From Oceanotoga teriensis (lineage in GTDB: Bacteria; Thermotogota; Thermotogae; Petrotogales; Petrotogaceae): 64,000 nucleotides of DNA. The notes under the pieces are model-generated. The model had not been told where the DNA came from, did not search any database, and saw only the letters and a list, made by a program, of their open reading frames with translations. The stretch covers positions 31,347-95,346 of the forward strand of contig NZ_QGGI01000011.1 in the NCBI RefSeq assembly GCF_003148465.1, written 5' to 3'. A program made the translations under genes and the position numbers. Shown one piece after another: positions 17,635 to 26,996 of the stretch; the stretch's first letter is position 1, and the number at the start of each line of letters is the position of its first letter.

Positions 17635-20600
17635 ATGAAAAAGAGCCTGTTATTTATTTTAATATTTATTTTTAGCACAATTTCATTTTCTTCAATAAAA
17701 GCAGTAATGCCAAAAAATAATCAAGAAGAAGTTGATTTAAAAATAATATTTAAATGGAGTTATGAAAGTGATCAAAATGATAAAAAAGTTAAATTTAGAT
17801 TGTATATATCAGAAAATCCAAATATAAAAGAAGAGGATTTAAAATTAAATAATCTTTTTTCAAACTTTTATGCAGGCGATGTTTTAAAACCCCAAACAAC
17901 GTATTATTGGAAAATAGAAGCATTATCTGAAGGGAAAGTTATAGATAGTCAAACTTTTAGATTCAAAACAAGAGAATTACAAAATGGAGACATATATCAA
18001 ATATTTTTTGAAAATTATAAAAGTTTAATACCATATGGAAAATATTTTATAGGTATAAACAATGATTCATTTGAAATAATAGATGAAAATAAAAATAAAA
18101 TAAAAACAATAAATGTTAAAGGAATAATAGAGAATATATATAAAAAAGAGATAATTTATATAAAAACTAAAGAAAAATTATATTTATTATATCCAGATAT
18201 GATAATAAAAGAATTTAATTTTGATAAAAAAATAATAAAAGTAAATGAAGAGACTTATATAACAACAAAAAACGAAATATATGAAATAAAAAGTAATAAA
18301 ATAGAGAAAATATATAGTTCACGTGAAAATATCATAGATACAAAAATATTTGATCAGCACATAATAATAGCTTTAAAAAATAAAATACAAATATTAGACT
18401 TTGATATGAAAAATATAAAAGAAATAAATTTTAAAGAAGAAATACAACAAATCCTTACATCAAAAAATAAAATATTTATTATAACAAAAGACTATATACA
18501 AGAACTCGACAAAAATTATGATGAAATAAAAAGACTAAACTTTAAAATATCTTCGGATAAACTAAATAGAAAGTATTATATACACAGTGAAAACATGATA
18601 ATTCTTGCTGGAAATAATACATTACAAATTTATAATGAAAAATTAGAATTGATAAAAAACATAAATTATGAAGAAAAATACGATTATTTTATATCTTTAA
18701 ATGAAGATAAATATGTGTTAATAGGAGAAAAAATAAAAGCTTTTGATAATAACAATAAAAACATATGGTCTTATTCTTCAATAAGCCCATTAACTCCTAT
18801 ATCAAAACCATATAAAGATGGATCTTTGATATCAATAGGAATAACAGACTATGTTGACAGATATATAATATTTTTTGAAGAAGATATAACAAATGAAACA
18901 AACTATAAAAAAGTAATACAAAAAATAGAACAGGATTCAAATGAAAAAGAAAATCAAACAAAATTTGAAAACACAGAAGAAAAAATCCCAAAAGATACTG
19001 AAAATACTGTAGAACCTATGAAAAATGATGAAGACCTAATTAATATAGATCATACAGAACCAGCAACTGTTGAAAATACTATAAATGAAATTACAGAAGA
19101 ACCTACGCCATTAAATATAACAGAAAATGCTACAAAAATAGATCTTGAAAAAGAAATAAAAAGTTTAACTCAAAAATCAACCGAAACAACTAAAGAATCA
19201 ACGATAACTAATTTTACTAAACCAGCCACAAAAATTGATAATATAAAAGAACCAAATATATTTGAACAAATATTTGGATTAGTTCCAAAATATGATTATA
19301 AAATAAATTTTGATTATGATGAAATAGATGAAAAACAAATAAAAATTACTTGGGATGGAACACCTATTACAGATAATTTTATAATCGAACTCAATGATAA
19401 CAAAATTTTAAATACAGTAACTACAGAGTCAACTGAAGCTACATTGACTTTAGAAAAAAATAAAAATTATAATTTAAAATTATTTACTATAAAAGACGGA
19501 AAAAAAATAAACTTAGATTCTAAAGATTTTAAAACTACAAACTTTCAAAAAACGGTCATATTAGATAAACTATACGATGAATATGCTTATAAAGTAGTAT
19601 CAGATGAAAATAATTTTTACATTGCAGGTTATGAATCAAGAGATTCATGGAAAGCAAAAATAATAAAAATAAATAAAAATTTAAAAGAAAAAAAAGAATA
19701 CATATTTGGTGGAGATGGTACAGATTTCTTTAAAGATATAATAATTACAAAAGATGCATCAGAGAATGCAAATTTAGTAGCTATTGGAGATACATCATCA
19801 AAAGGCTTAAATGGAGATGCTTATATAGTTTCTATAACTTCAGATGGAACTATAAATTATGAAATAAATTATGGTGATTTTGGAAGAGATAGTGGAATAT
19901 CTATTTCTAATATAGACGACGAAAGTTATGTTGTATCCGGTAACTTTTTTACGAATAATAGATTAACAGATATCTTTGTATCAAAATATACAAAAGATGG
20001 TGCAAGAATATGGACAAATAACTTTGGTGGAAAAAATTTAGAAATCGCCAACTCAGTTGTTAATAATTCAAATCAAGGATTTATAGTTGTAGGATATACG
20101 AGATCATTCGGATATGGAAAATTTGATATATATGCTATAAATATAGACTATTATGGTAAAGAAAAATGGTCTAATGTGTATGGAGATGAAAATGATGATA
20201 TTCCAGTTGGAACTATAAAATTGGGTAAGAAATATTACATAATATATGAAAATGAAGGCGAAGAAATATATCATAGTATTGTAGAATTAGATGAAAATAA
20301 AGGATTTGGAAATTCTTTCAAACAAAAATCAGAATACAAAGAAAAATTACTTGGAACAAAAGTAATAAATGATGAAATATATACATATGGATACAGAGAA
20401 AAAAATAATAAAAAATTAGGAATAGTTTATAAAATAAATATAGAACAGAAAAAATTTGAAGAATTTTTAGAAATAGAACTTGATGGAGACTATCAAATAA
20501 TAGGCTTGGATATACAAGATGAATATATATATACATATGGAAACATTATGACAAAAAGAAATACGAACAATATAGTAATAACAAGAGATATTATTCAACA

Positions 20601-20670
20601 AAAGAATCAAGATCAAATTCAAACAAAAGATTTAGAAGAAAAAAAGGAGATAAAAAATGGAATTATGTAG
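17635..20670 (+). CDS. Large exported protein with beta-propeller and FN3-like domains
   Basis: 1011 residues. Signal peptide at 1-23 (hydrophobic core FILIFIFSTISF). Residues about 25-115 look like a fibronectin-III or Ig-like domain (TTYYWKIEA), 120-420 are irregular blade-like repeats, 430-540 form a Thr/Glu/Pro-rich linker, 550-650 a second FN3-like domain (KITWDGTPI), and 660-985 blade-like repeats such as DGARIWTNNFGGKN and YGKEKWSNVYGDEND, which resemble the SBBP/PQQ-type propellers. I recognise no enzyme signature. Likely in the periplasm or on the surface sheath. Co-transcribed with the TPR gene upstream; its end overlaps the next start by 14 bases. Confidence 0.65.
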   Translation: MKKSLLFILIFIFSTISFSSIKAVMPKNNQEEVDLKIIFKWSYESDQNDKKVKFRLYISENPNIKEEDLKLNNLFSNFYAGDVLKPQTTYYWKIEALSEGKVIDSQTFRFKTRELQNGDIYQIFFENYKSLIPYGKYFIGINNDSFEIIDENKNKIKTINVKGIIENIYKKEIIYIKTKEKLYLLYPDMIIKEFNFDKKIIKVNEETYITTKNEIYEIKSNKIEKIYSSRENIIDTKIFDQHIIIALKNKIQILDFDMKNIKEINFKEEIQQILTSKNKIFIITKDYIQELDKNYDEIKRLNFKISSDKLNRKYYIHSENMIILAGNNTLQIYNEKLELIKNINYEEKYDYFISLNEDKYVLIGEKIKAFDNNNKNIWSYSSISPLTPISKPYKDGSLISIGITDYVDRYIIFFEEDITNETNYKKVIQKIEQDSNEKENQTKFENTEEKIPKDTENTVEPMKNDEDLINIDHTEPATVENTINEITEEPTPLNITENATKIDLEKEIKSLTQKSTETTKESTITNFTKPATKIDNIKEPNIFEQIFGLVPKYDYKINFDYDEIDEKQIKITWDGTPITDNFIIELNDNKILNTVTTESTEATLTLEKNKNYNLKLFTIKDGKKINLDSKDFKTTNFQKTVILDKLYDEYAYKVVSDENNFYIAGYESRDSWKAKIIKINKNLKEKKEYIFGGDGTDFFKDIIITKDASENANLVAIGDTSSKGLNGDAYIVSITSDGTINYEINYGDFGRDSGISISNIDDESYVVSGNFFTNNRLTDIFVSKYTKDGARIWTNNFGGKNLEIANSVVNNSNQGFIVVGYTRSFGYGKFDIYAINIDYYGKEKWSNVYGDENDDIPVGTIKLGKKYYIIYENEGEEIYHSIVELDENKGFGNSFKQKSEYKEKLLGTKVINDEIYTYGYREKNNKKLGIVYKINIEQKKFEEFLEIELDGDYQIIGLDIQDEYIYTYGNIMTKRNTNNIVITRDIIQQKNQDQIQTKDLEEKKEIKNGIM

Positions 20671-21808
20671 TGTTTTTGGAAAATGTGGTGGTTGTGAATT
20701 CCTTGATATAGAATATGATGAACAATTAAAAAATAAAGAAAAAAAAGTTTTTGAAATATTTAAAAATCTTAATTTAAAACCAAAAAATTATCATGGGATT
20801 GTAAAATCTCCCAATACATATGAATATAGAAATAAAATGGAATATACATTTGGAAATGAATCAAAAGATGCCCCATTAAACCTTGGAATGAAAGCAAAAG
20901 GTAGAAAATTTGATGTTCATTATACCAAAGACTGCAAGCTTGTAGATGATGACTTTAACCAAATAGTAATTTTTACAAGACAGTTCTTTTTAGAAAGGGA
21001 ATATACATTCAGAAATTATAGGGCTCATAAAGGGTATTTAAGGCATTTATCTGTTAGAAAAGGATTAAACACAAATGAACTATTGATAAATATAGCTACA
21101 GATCAAACTGATGAAAATGATAAGGATATAAAACTATGGGCTGAAGGAATACTAAATTTGAAACTAAAAAGTAAAATAGTATCGATTCTTCACAGTAAAA
21201 CCGGAGCAAAAGGAAATGTATTAAAAGCAGACAAATTAGAAATAATATATGGAAAAGATTATTATATAGAAAAAATATTAGACTTAAAATTTAAAATAGG
21301 TCCATTTTCATTCTTTCAAACTAATACATATGGGGCAGAAAAATTATATGAAACAGCCATTCAATATGCTGAAAACACTGATATAACATATGATTTATAT
21401 TCAGGAACGGGTACAATAGCCTCATTATTATCAAAAAAATCAAAAAAAGTTTATGCTGTTGAAATAATAAAAGAAGCAGTTGAAATGGCTAAAGAAAATG
21501 CAGAATTAAATGATATATTTAATGTTGAATTTATATGCGGAGATGTAAAAGAAGAAATAACAAAATTAGAAGGACATCCTGATTTTGTTGTACTTGATCC
21601 ACCAAGAGCAGGATTAAATCCAAAAGTTTTAAAATTTTTAAAAGAACAAAAATTTAGAAAAATAATATATGTATCCTGTAACCCAGAAACACTTGCAGAA
21701 AATATAAAAGAAGTTGAAGATTTATACGATTTTCAACATTATCATTTAGTAGATATGTTTCCCAATACAAGGCATATAGAAAGTGTTGCAGTGCTAGAAA
21801 TAAAATAG
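20657..21808 (+). CDS. 23S rRNA (uracil-5-)-methyltransferase, RumA/RlmCD family
   Basis: 383 residues. SAM-dependent m5U methyltransferase of the TrmA/RlmD family. The N-terminal Fe-S cysteines are present (C near 4, then CGGC near 10-13, and Cys in TKDCKL near 94) but the TRAM domain is missing, so this is a short member. FFQTNTYGAEKLY, DLYSGTGTIA (SAM site), VLDPPRAGL and YVSCNPETL with the catalytic Cys complete the signature. AAGGAG precedes the ATG. Whether it modifies U747, U1939 or both cannot be told by eye, so no symbol. Confidence 0.88.
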   Translation: MELCSVFGKCGGCEFLDIEYDEQLKNKEKKVFEIFKNLNLKPKNYHGIVKSPNTYEYRNKMEYTFGNESKDAPLNLGMKAKGRKFDVHYTKDCKLVDDDFNQIVIFTRQFFLEREYTFRNYRAHKGYLRHLSVRKGLNTNELLINIATDQTDENDKDIKLWAEGILNLKLKSKIVSILHSKTGAKGNVLKADKLEIIYGKDYYIEKILDLKFKIGPFSFFQTNTYGAEKLYETAIQYAENTDITYDLYSGTGTIASLLSKKSKKVYAVEIIKEAVEMAKENAELNDIFNVEFICGDVKEEITKLEGHPDFVVLDPPRAGLNPKVLKFLKEQKFRKIIYVSCNPETLAENIKEVEDLYDFQHYHLVDMFPNTRHIESVAVLEIK

Positions 21809-21820
21809 AGGTGGATTCTC

Positions 21821-22594
21821 ATGGAACAATGGTTTACCATAGAAAAGATAGATGATGAAACATTTGCTATAAGTGAATATGGTCATTGGGAAAAAATGCA
21901 TTCATATCTAATTGTTGGAAATGAAAAAGCATTATTAATAGATACAGGTTTAGGTATTGGAAACATAAAAAAAGAGGTAGAAAAACTCACCAATCTCCCT
22001 ATAATAGTTTTAACTACACATTTTCATTGGGATCATATAGGGGATCATAAAAGATTTGATGAAATATATATAAATGAGCTTGAAAAAGATTGGTGTTTAG
22101 AAAAATTTCCAGTACCAGAAAAAATAGTAAAAAATAATTTAGAACCTAAAAATTTCAGTAAAAAACCTCCAGAAGAATTTGATTTAGAGGAATATAAAAT
22201 TTTTAAAAGTGATAAAGTAAAATATATAAAAGATGATCAAATAATTAATATAGGAAATCGTGAAATAAGGGCTATGCATACTCCAGGTCATTCTCCTGGG
22301 CATATGTGTTTTTTTGAAGAAGAAAGAGGATATCTCTTTACAGGTGATCTCATATATAGCGGTACATTATACGCCTTTTATCCAACAACTGATCCTATAA
22401 AATTTAAAAATTCAGTTGAAAAAATAAGTAAAATAAAAGGAATAAAAAAAATATTGCCAGCACATAATGAATTAAAAATAAATATTGATATCATAGATGA
22501 AATATTAAAAGCATTTGAAAAGATAGAATCTGAAAATAGATTAGAACAAGGAAATGGAATATTTCAATTTTCAAATTTTAAGATTCATATATAA
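21821..22594 (+). CDS. Metallo-beta-lactamase fold hydrolase
   Basis: 257 residues. Zinc motif THFHWDHIGD (HxHxDH, about 67-76), then HTPGHSPGH, FTGDLIYSG with the bridging Asp, and LPAHNE with the last His, all in order. The family includes glyoxalase II, lactonases and RNA-processing enzymes; the substrate is unknown here. GAGGTGG precedes the ATG, 12 bases after the methyltransferase gene, so the two are probably co-transcribed. Followed by a terminator shared with the convergent TetR gene. Confidence 0.8.
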   Translation: MEQWFTIEKIDDETFAISEYGHWEKMHSYLIVGNEKALLIDTGLGIGNIKKEVEKLTNLPIIVLTTHFHWDHIGDHKRFDEIYINELEKDWCLEKFPVPEKIVKNNLEPKNFSKKPPEEFDLEEYKIFKSDKVKYIKDDQIINIGNREIRAMHTPGHSPGHMCFFEEERGYLFTGDLIYSGTLYAFYPTTDPIKFKNSVEKISKIKGIKKILPAHNELKINIDIIDEILKAFEKIESENRLEQGNGIFQFSNFKIHI

Positions 22595-22619
22595 AATATT
22601 TAAATAAAAAATAATATAG

Positions 22620-22669
22620 AACTCCAAAATAGATTTGTAATTTTTATCTTCTATTTTGGAGGTTTTTTT
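22620..22669. terminator. Bidirectional terminator
   Basis: CTCCAAAATAG (22622-22632) with CTATTTTGGAG (22651-22661), an 11-bp perfect stem, 18-base loop, then GTTTTTTT. Lies between the convergent MBL-fold and TetR genes. Confidence 0.8.
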
Positions 22670-22670
22670 A

Positions 22671-23267
22671 TTATATTTTGACTTGAAAAGTCTTCAAATA
22701 AGTTATTATAGATTTTTCGCTTTCCGAAGTTAAAGAATAGCTACCTTTATGAAGGCACCAATCAAAAACCATTCCTCTACCTAAACGCATACATACTTCA
22801 GATACTTCTTCAGGGTTAAAATTAGGCAGAAATTCTCCGGCTATAATACCTTTTTCAAGAGATTCTTTAATTAAAACATAAGGGTATCTTTTAGAACATA
22901 AAGAATATCTATCTTCGCTTGTAAGTAAATGGGTATAAGCATCGGCTACAAACCTCCAACCTAAATCTTCAATAAGAATATTTGCCCTATTAAAAAGTTT
23001 TAAAATCCTATCTAAATTATTCTCATAAACTATATTTTCTATATTTTCAGCAATCATGGAGTCTATTTGAATATAAGATTTTTCCAATATTTTTTCTTTA
23101 GAATCAAAATAATGATAAAAAGTACCTATAGAAACATTGGCTTTATTACAAATATCTTTTATTTTAACTTTTTTAATTCCTTTGCTTTTAAATAATTCTA
23201 AAGCTATTTCAGTTATTTTAAACTTAGTATTTATAGCTTGTTTTTGTCTGTTTGTTAGATTATTCAA
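22671..23267 (-). CDS. TetR-family transcriptional regulator
   Basis: About 198 residues. N-terminal TetR helix-turn-helix (ALELFKSKGIKKVKIKDIC, ANVSIGTFYHYFDSKEKIL, about residues 20-62) and a divergent helical ligand domain. The TTG at 23267 lies six bases behind GAGGTG; the GTG at 23276 lies inside that site. It faces a flavoenzyme operon whose promoter carries a perfect dyad at 23443-23459, so it most likely represses that operon until a small, perhaps hydrophobic, ligand binds. The ligand is unknown. Confidence 0.85.
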   Translation of the reverse strand: MNNLTNRQKQAINTKFKITEIALELFKSKGIKKVKIKDICNKANVSIGTFYHYFDSKEKILEKSYIQIDSMIAENIENIVYENNLDRILKLFNRANILIEDLGWRFVADAYTHLLTSEDRYSLCSKRYPYVLIKESLEKGIIAGEFLPNFNPEEVSEVCMRLGRGMVFDWCLHKGSYSLTSESEKSIITYLKTFQVKI

Positions 23268-23403
23268 CTTTTTCACCTCGCATTAATTATATATTTTTTT
23301 TTTAAGATATACAAATATTATCAAAATAATGGATATTTATGCAAATAATTGGAAAAAATGTAAAATAAGTTAAAAAAACTTTAATTTAATCTTTGTGAAG
23401 AAT

Positions 23404-23432
23404 TTGACAATATTTTTTTGTAATGATAAAAT
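23404..23432 (+). promoter_or_regulatory. Strong promoter of the flavoenzyme operon
   Basis: TTGACA (23404-23409), 17-base spacer, TAAAAT (23427-23432): near-perfect sigma-70 promoter, with a start point expected around 23439. Such strength suits a repressed, inducible operon. Confidence 0.8.
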
Positions 23433-23442
23433 TCCATTGAAC

Positions 23443-23459
23443 TTAATTCGGTGAATTAA
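23443..23459. promoter_or_regulatory. Candidate TetR operator
   Basis: Perfect dyad TTAATTC-GGT-GAATTAA just downstream of the -10, at the expected transcription start. It overlaps a second short palindrome GAATTAAATTC (23453-23463). A repressor here would block initiation. That the adjacent TetR protein binds it is inference. Confidence 0.6.
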
Positions 23460-23486
23460 ATTCGATATATTAAAAGGGGGAATTTT

Positions 23487-25019
23487 ATGAACTATGATGT
23501 AATCATTATAGGTGCTGGAAATGGTGGATTATCAACTGCTACTAAATTAGCAATAAATGGCAAGAAAGTTTTAGTATTAGAAAAACATAATATACCTGGA
23601 GGGTGTGGAACAAGCTTTAGAAGGGGAAGATTTGAATTTGAGGTTGCACTTCATCAATTGAGTTCTATGGGAAGTTCAGAAAAACCTGGTCCATTAAGAG
23701 AACTTTTTAAAGAATATGGAATAGAAGACAAAATAGAGTGGATTCCTATAGAATCATTGTTTAAAGTTAATTTTCCAGATGGAAAAGGAGTATCTCTGCC
23801 AGCTAATAGGAAAGATGCTGAAAAATTATTAAAAGAAAAATTTCCTGATGAATCCGAAAATATTACAAATTATTTTGATACAGTGTATAACTTTAGTATA
23901 GAAACTGACAAATTTGCAGAAATGCAGGCTAATTCTGTTAATGAACCAAGTAAATTAAAAAAAATAATGATAAAACAATTTTTTAGTAAAAAATTTCCGA
24001 CGCTTGCAAAATATGCATTAAAAAGTACTCAAGAAGTTTTGGACGAATTTTTCAAGAGTGTAGAATTACAATTATGTGTGAATGCGTATTGGTGTTTTAT
24101 GGGAATGCCTCCTAATAGATTTCCTTTTTCAATACTTGCAAGATGTACTTATATTTATATGGAAGATAAACCATATTATCTTAGAGGTGGATCACAAGTT
24201 ATTTCACAAGCTCTTGCTGATACTATAAGAAATAATGGAGGAGAAATAAAATATAATTGTGGAGCAAAACAAATACTTATAAAAAATGGTAAAGCTTATG
24301 GAGTGATAGATGAGTTTGATAATGAGTATAAATGTGATTTTGTTGTATCAGGAATATCTCCGATAGAAACGTATTTTAATTTAATAAAAACAGAAGAAAG
24401 TGTGAAACAGGCTAAAGAATATTTAAAGAGTTATACAGTTGGAATATCTGCTTTAACATGTTTTATTGGATTAGATTGTACACCTAAAGAAATTGGATTT
24501 ACAGATAGTTTTAATTTAAATTATGAAAATCTTGATTGTAATGAATCATTTCAAAATGCATATAAATTAATGCCAGATATAGATCCGCTTATAAATACCT
24601 GTTATACAGTAGATGATCCAAAAGTTTCTCCAGAAGGAACTACAGTTATAACAGCTGGTACTTTAAAATATGGAAAAGCATGGATGGAACTATCTGCCGA
24701 AGAATATTATGAAACTAAATATAAAGCGGGCAATATGATAATAGATCGTTTAGAAAAAAAATATCCTGGATTTCGTTCACATATAGAAGAGTTCGAAGTT
24801 GCGACTCCATTAACCCATATGAGGTATTTAAAACATCCACAAGGTGCTATATACGGATTTGAACAAGATTTGAAATCAAGTGTTTTTTTCTTTCCAAGAG
24901 AAGAATATATAAAGAATTTAACTTTTTCAAATGGTTGGGTAAATATATGTGGATTTGGGCCAAACTATCTTTATGGAAGCACAGTTGCGGATAAGATTCT
25001 TAAAGGAGTTGAAAAATAA
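23487..25019 (+). CDS. FAD-dependent oxidoreductase of the phytoene desaturase/CrtISO superfamily
   Basis: 510 residues. N-terminal dinucleotide fold VIIIGAGNGGLSTATKLA (about 5-22) ending in VLEKHNIPGGCG, which binds FAD; YYLRGGSQVISQAL near 230 and a C-terminal GFGPNYLYGS complete the pattern of COG1233 enzymes (phytoene desaturase, carotenoid isomerase, retinol saturase). No carotenoid genes are near, so the substrate is probably another hydrophobic, unsaturated compound. GGGGG precedes the ATG. First gene of a TetR-facing operon; its stop overlaps the next start by one base (TAATG), suggesting that both proteins are made in step. Confidence 0.8.
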   Translation: MNYDVIIIGAGNGGLSTATKLAINGKKVLVLEKHNIPGGCGTSFRRGRFEFEVALHQLSSMGSSEKPGPLRELFKEYGIEDKIEWIPIESLFKVNFPDGKGVSLPANRKDAEKLLKEKFPDESENITNYFDTVYNFSIETDKFAEMQANSVNEPSKLKKIMIKQFFSKKFPTLAKYALKSTQEVLDEFFKSVELQLCVNAYWCFMGMPPNRFPFSILARCTYIYMEDKPYYLRGGSQVISQALADTIRNNGGEIKYNCGAKQILIKNGKAYGVIDEFDNEYKCDFVVSGISPIETYFNLIKTEESVKQAKEYLKSYTVGISALTCFIGLDCTPKEIGFTDSFNLNYENLDCNESFQNAYKLMPDIDPLINTCYTVDDPKVSPEGTTVITAGTLKYGKAWMELSAEEYYETKYKAGNMIIDRLEKKYPGFRSHIEEFEVATPLTHMRYLKHPQGAIYGFEQDLKSSVFFFPREEYIKNLTFSNGWVNICGFGPNYLYGSTVADKILKGVEK

Positions 25020-26185
25020 TGTCAGATTTAAAAGAAATGATAATAAGAACGATGCCTAATGGAAAAGAAACTTTAAATGAAATAAAAGTTTTGAAAAAAA
25101 CTGGTTATGATTATAGCCTTGAAAAAGGAAAGGTAGAGAAAACAATAAATAGATTGCATAGAGATAATTTAAAATTAATAGTATCTGAAATAAGAAATAT
25201 TAATGAAAATGCAAAAACATTTAGATTGATAACAAAAAATGAATATCTGCCAGTTTTTCAAAGTGGACAATATATAAATTTATTTGTTGAAATAGATGGA
25301 GTTAGAACAAGTAGACCATATAGTATATGTTCTTCAAATAAACAAAGAGCATATTATGAAATTACAGTTGCAAGAATACAAAATGGATTTGTTTCAGATT
25401 ATTTTTTAGATAAAGTGAAAGTTGGAGATGAATTTGAAGCTAATGGCCCAGCCGGAGTATTTCATTTCAATCCTGCTTTTCACAATAAAAATAATGTTTA
25501 TATAGCAGGTGGAAGTGGTATTACTCCTTTTATAAGTATGATAAAAGAAGTTACAGAATCAGGATTGGATAGAAATATTCATTTGATTTATGGCTGTCGT
25601 GATGAAGATAATATTTTATTTAAAGAAGAATTGGAAAGAATACAAAATAAACATTCAAATTTTAAATTTTCTGTTATTTTATCAGAAACAAAACAAACAT
25701 ACAAAGGATTGAAAGGATTTATAGATGAAAAATGTATTAAAAATCTTATAAAAGATATAAAAAATAAAACATATTATATATGTGGTCCACAAATAATGAA
25801 CGATTTTGTAGTTAATGAATTAGAGAAAATGAATATAAAGAAAAGTATGATCAGAAGAGAAATGTTTGGAAGTAGACAAGATATTCAAAATGAACCAGGA
25901 TGGCCGAAAAATTTATCAGGTAATGAAACTTTTAAAATTAAAATAAATGATAAAAAAGAGATAGAAGCGTTTAGTAAAGACTCATTATTAACAACTCTCG
26001 AGAAAAATGGTATAAGAGTAAATGTATGTTGTAGAAGTGGGGAATGCAGTCTTTGTAGAGTTCAATTAAAAAAAGGTAAAGTATTTATGCCAAGAGGAGT
26101 TTTACTTAGACATGCAGATGAAAAATTTGGATATATTCACTCTTGTAAAGCTTATCCTATAACTGATATAGAAATATGCATCTAA
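25019..26185 (+). CDS. Ferredoxin-NAD(P)H reductase type flavoprotein with C-terminal 2Fe-2S domain
   Basis: 388 residues in three parts. About 55-155: FAD-binding FNR barrel with RPYSICSS. About 160-285: NAD(P) domain with AGGSGITPFISM and YYICGPQIMN. About 305-388: plant-type 2Fe-2S ferredoxin with CCRSGECSLC plus a later Cys in IHSCKAY. This is the layout of oxygenase reductases and of Hmp-like reductases: NAD(P)H to FAD to 2Fe-2S. The N-terminal 50 residues are extra and of unknown role. Translationally coupled to the flavoenzyme before it, so it probably supplies that enzyme, or the membrane proteins behind it, with electrons. Confidence 0.87.
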   Translation: MSDLKEMIIRTMPNGKETLNEIKVLKKTGYDYSLEKGKVEKTINRLHRDNLKLIVSEIRNINENAKTFRLITKNEYLPVFQSGQYINLFVEIDGVRTSRPYSICSSNKQRAYYEITVARIQNGFVSDYFLDKVKVGDEFEANGPAGVFHFNPAFHNKNNVYIAGGSGITPFISMIKEVTESGLDRNIHLIYGCRDEDNILFKEELERIQNKHSNFKFSVILSETKQTYKGLKGFIDEKCIKNLIKDIKNKTYYICGPQIMNDFVVNELEKMNIKKSMIRREMFGSRQDIQNEPGWPKNLSGNETFKIKINDKKEIEAFSKDSLLTTLEKNGIRVNVCCRSGECSLCRVQLKKGKVFMPRGVLLRHADEKFGYIHSCKAYPITDIEICI

Positions 26186-26210
26186 ATAATATAATAATGG
26201 GGGAATTAAA

Positions 26211-26978
26211 ATGACAAATTCTGGTTTTGAAAAAAAGGGAATAAATTCTAACTTAATTTTAATTATAATGACTGGAATATTCACTGCTTTATCTATGCTC
26301 ACCTCATATAATCCTATTTGGGCAAATATTCCAATCAATATCATAATACCTATAATAGTTCTTTTGAAATTAAAAACAGTATTTTTTGAAAAATTAAAAC
26401 TTTCTACTCTTCTACTCATGAGAATACTGGTTGTTTTTGCTGCTTTAAATCTTTTAAATGGACAACTGTATGTGAAAATTGTCATTATATTTTTGGTTAT
26501 CAACATATTGGAAGCTACAATTACGGATTTAAAAAGAAAAAAATATTTTAATTTTATAACTGGATTAATATTGGCAATTTCAATATTTTATATGAAAGGA
26601 ACATGGTTTGGAAAATATTATGATGCAAATCTTCCAACAGATATTGGAACAGTATTTTGGTGGATTGCCTATACAATATGGAATTGGTTTTTTGTTACGA
26701 ATGAATTTAGTCCTTCTATTGCAAAGTTTCATTTAGGAGTTTTAACTGCTCCTTTAATAGGAGTTTTGATAACAAGAAATCCAGGATTATGGTTAATATT
26801 TAGAGCAAATTCTTTAACTATCGCAGGTTTTATTCAAATAGCTAAAAAACAATATTGGGAAGAAAAAATGAAAAGTGAAAAATTTGAATATTTTGTTAAA
26901 AAAACACAAAATACTTCGGCACAATTGATTTTTATGATTATCAATGTATCGCTAATTTTATTATCTGTTTTGATTTAA
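26211..26978 (+). CDS. Multi-pass membrane protein, paralogue of the next gene
   Basis: 255 residues with about seven predicted membrane segments. Motifs shared with the following gene: NILEA followed by a D six to seven residues from the motif start, WWIAYTIWNW, and LIFRANSLTIAGF. I do not recognise a characterised family. GGGGG precedes the ATG; 25 bases after the reductase gene. The position in an inducible redox operon suggests a membrane partner of the flavoenzymes or a transporter for their substrate; neither can be shown. A 134-residue antisense reading frame at 26102-26506 has no ribosome binding site and is a shadow. Confidence 0.7.
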   Translation: MTNSGFEKKGINSNLILIIMTGIFTALSMLTSYNPIWANIPINIIIPIIVLLKLKTVFFEKLKLSTLLLMRILVVFAALNLLNGQLYVKIVIIFLVINILEATITDLKRKKYFNFITGLILAISIFYMKGTWFGKYYDANLPTDIGTVFWWIAYTIWNWFFVTNEFSPSIAKFHLGVLTAPLIGVLITRNPGLWLIFRANSLTIAGFIQIAKKQYWEEKMKSEKFEYFVKKTQNTSAQLIFMIINVSLILLSVLI

Positions 26979-26996
26979 AGGATGGGGGGGAATTAA

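Noticed and set aside
26102..26506. 134-residue minus-strand frame across the reductase and membrane protein genes
   Set aside because: Two well-supported plus-strand genes cover it; no start signal and no recognisable protein.
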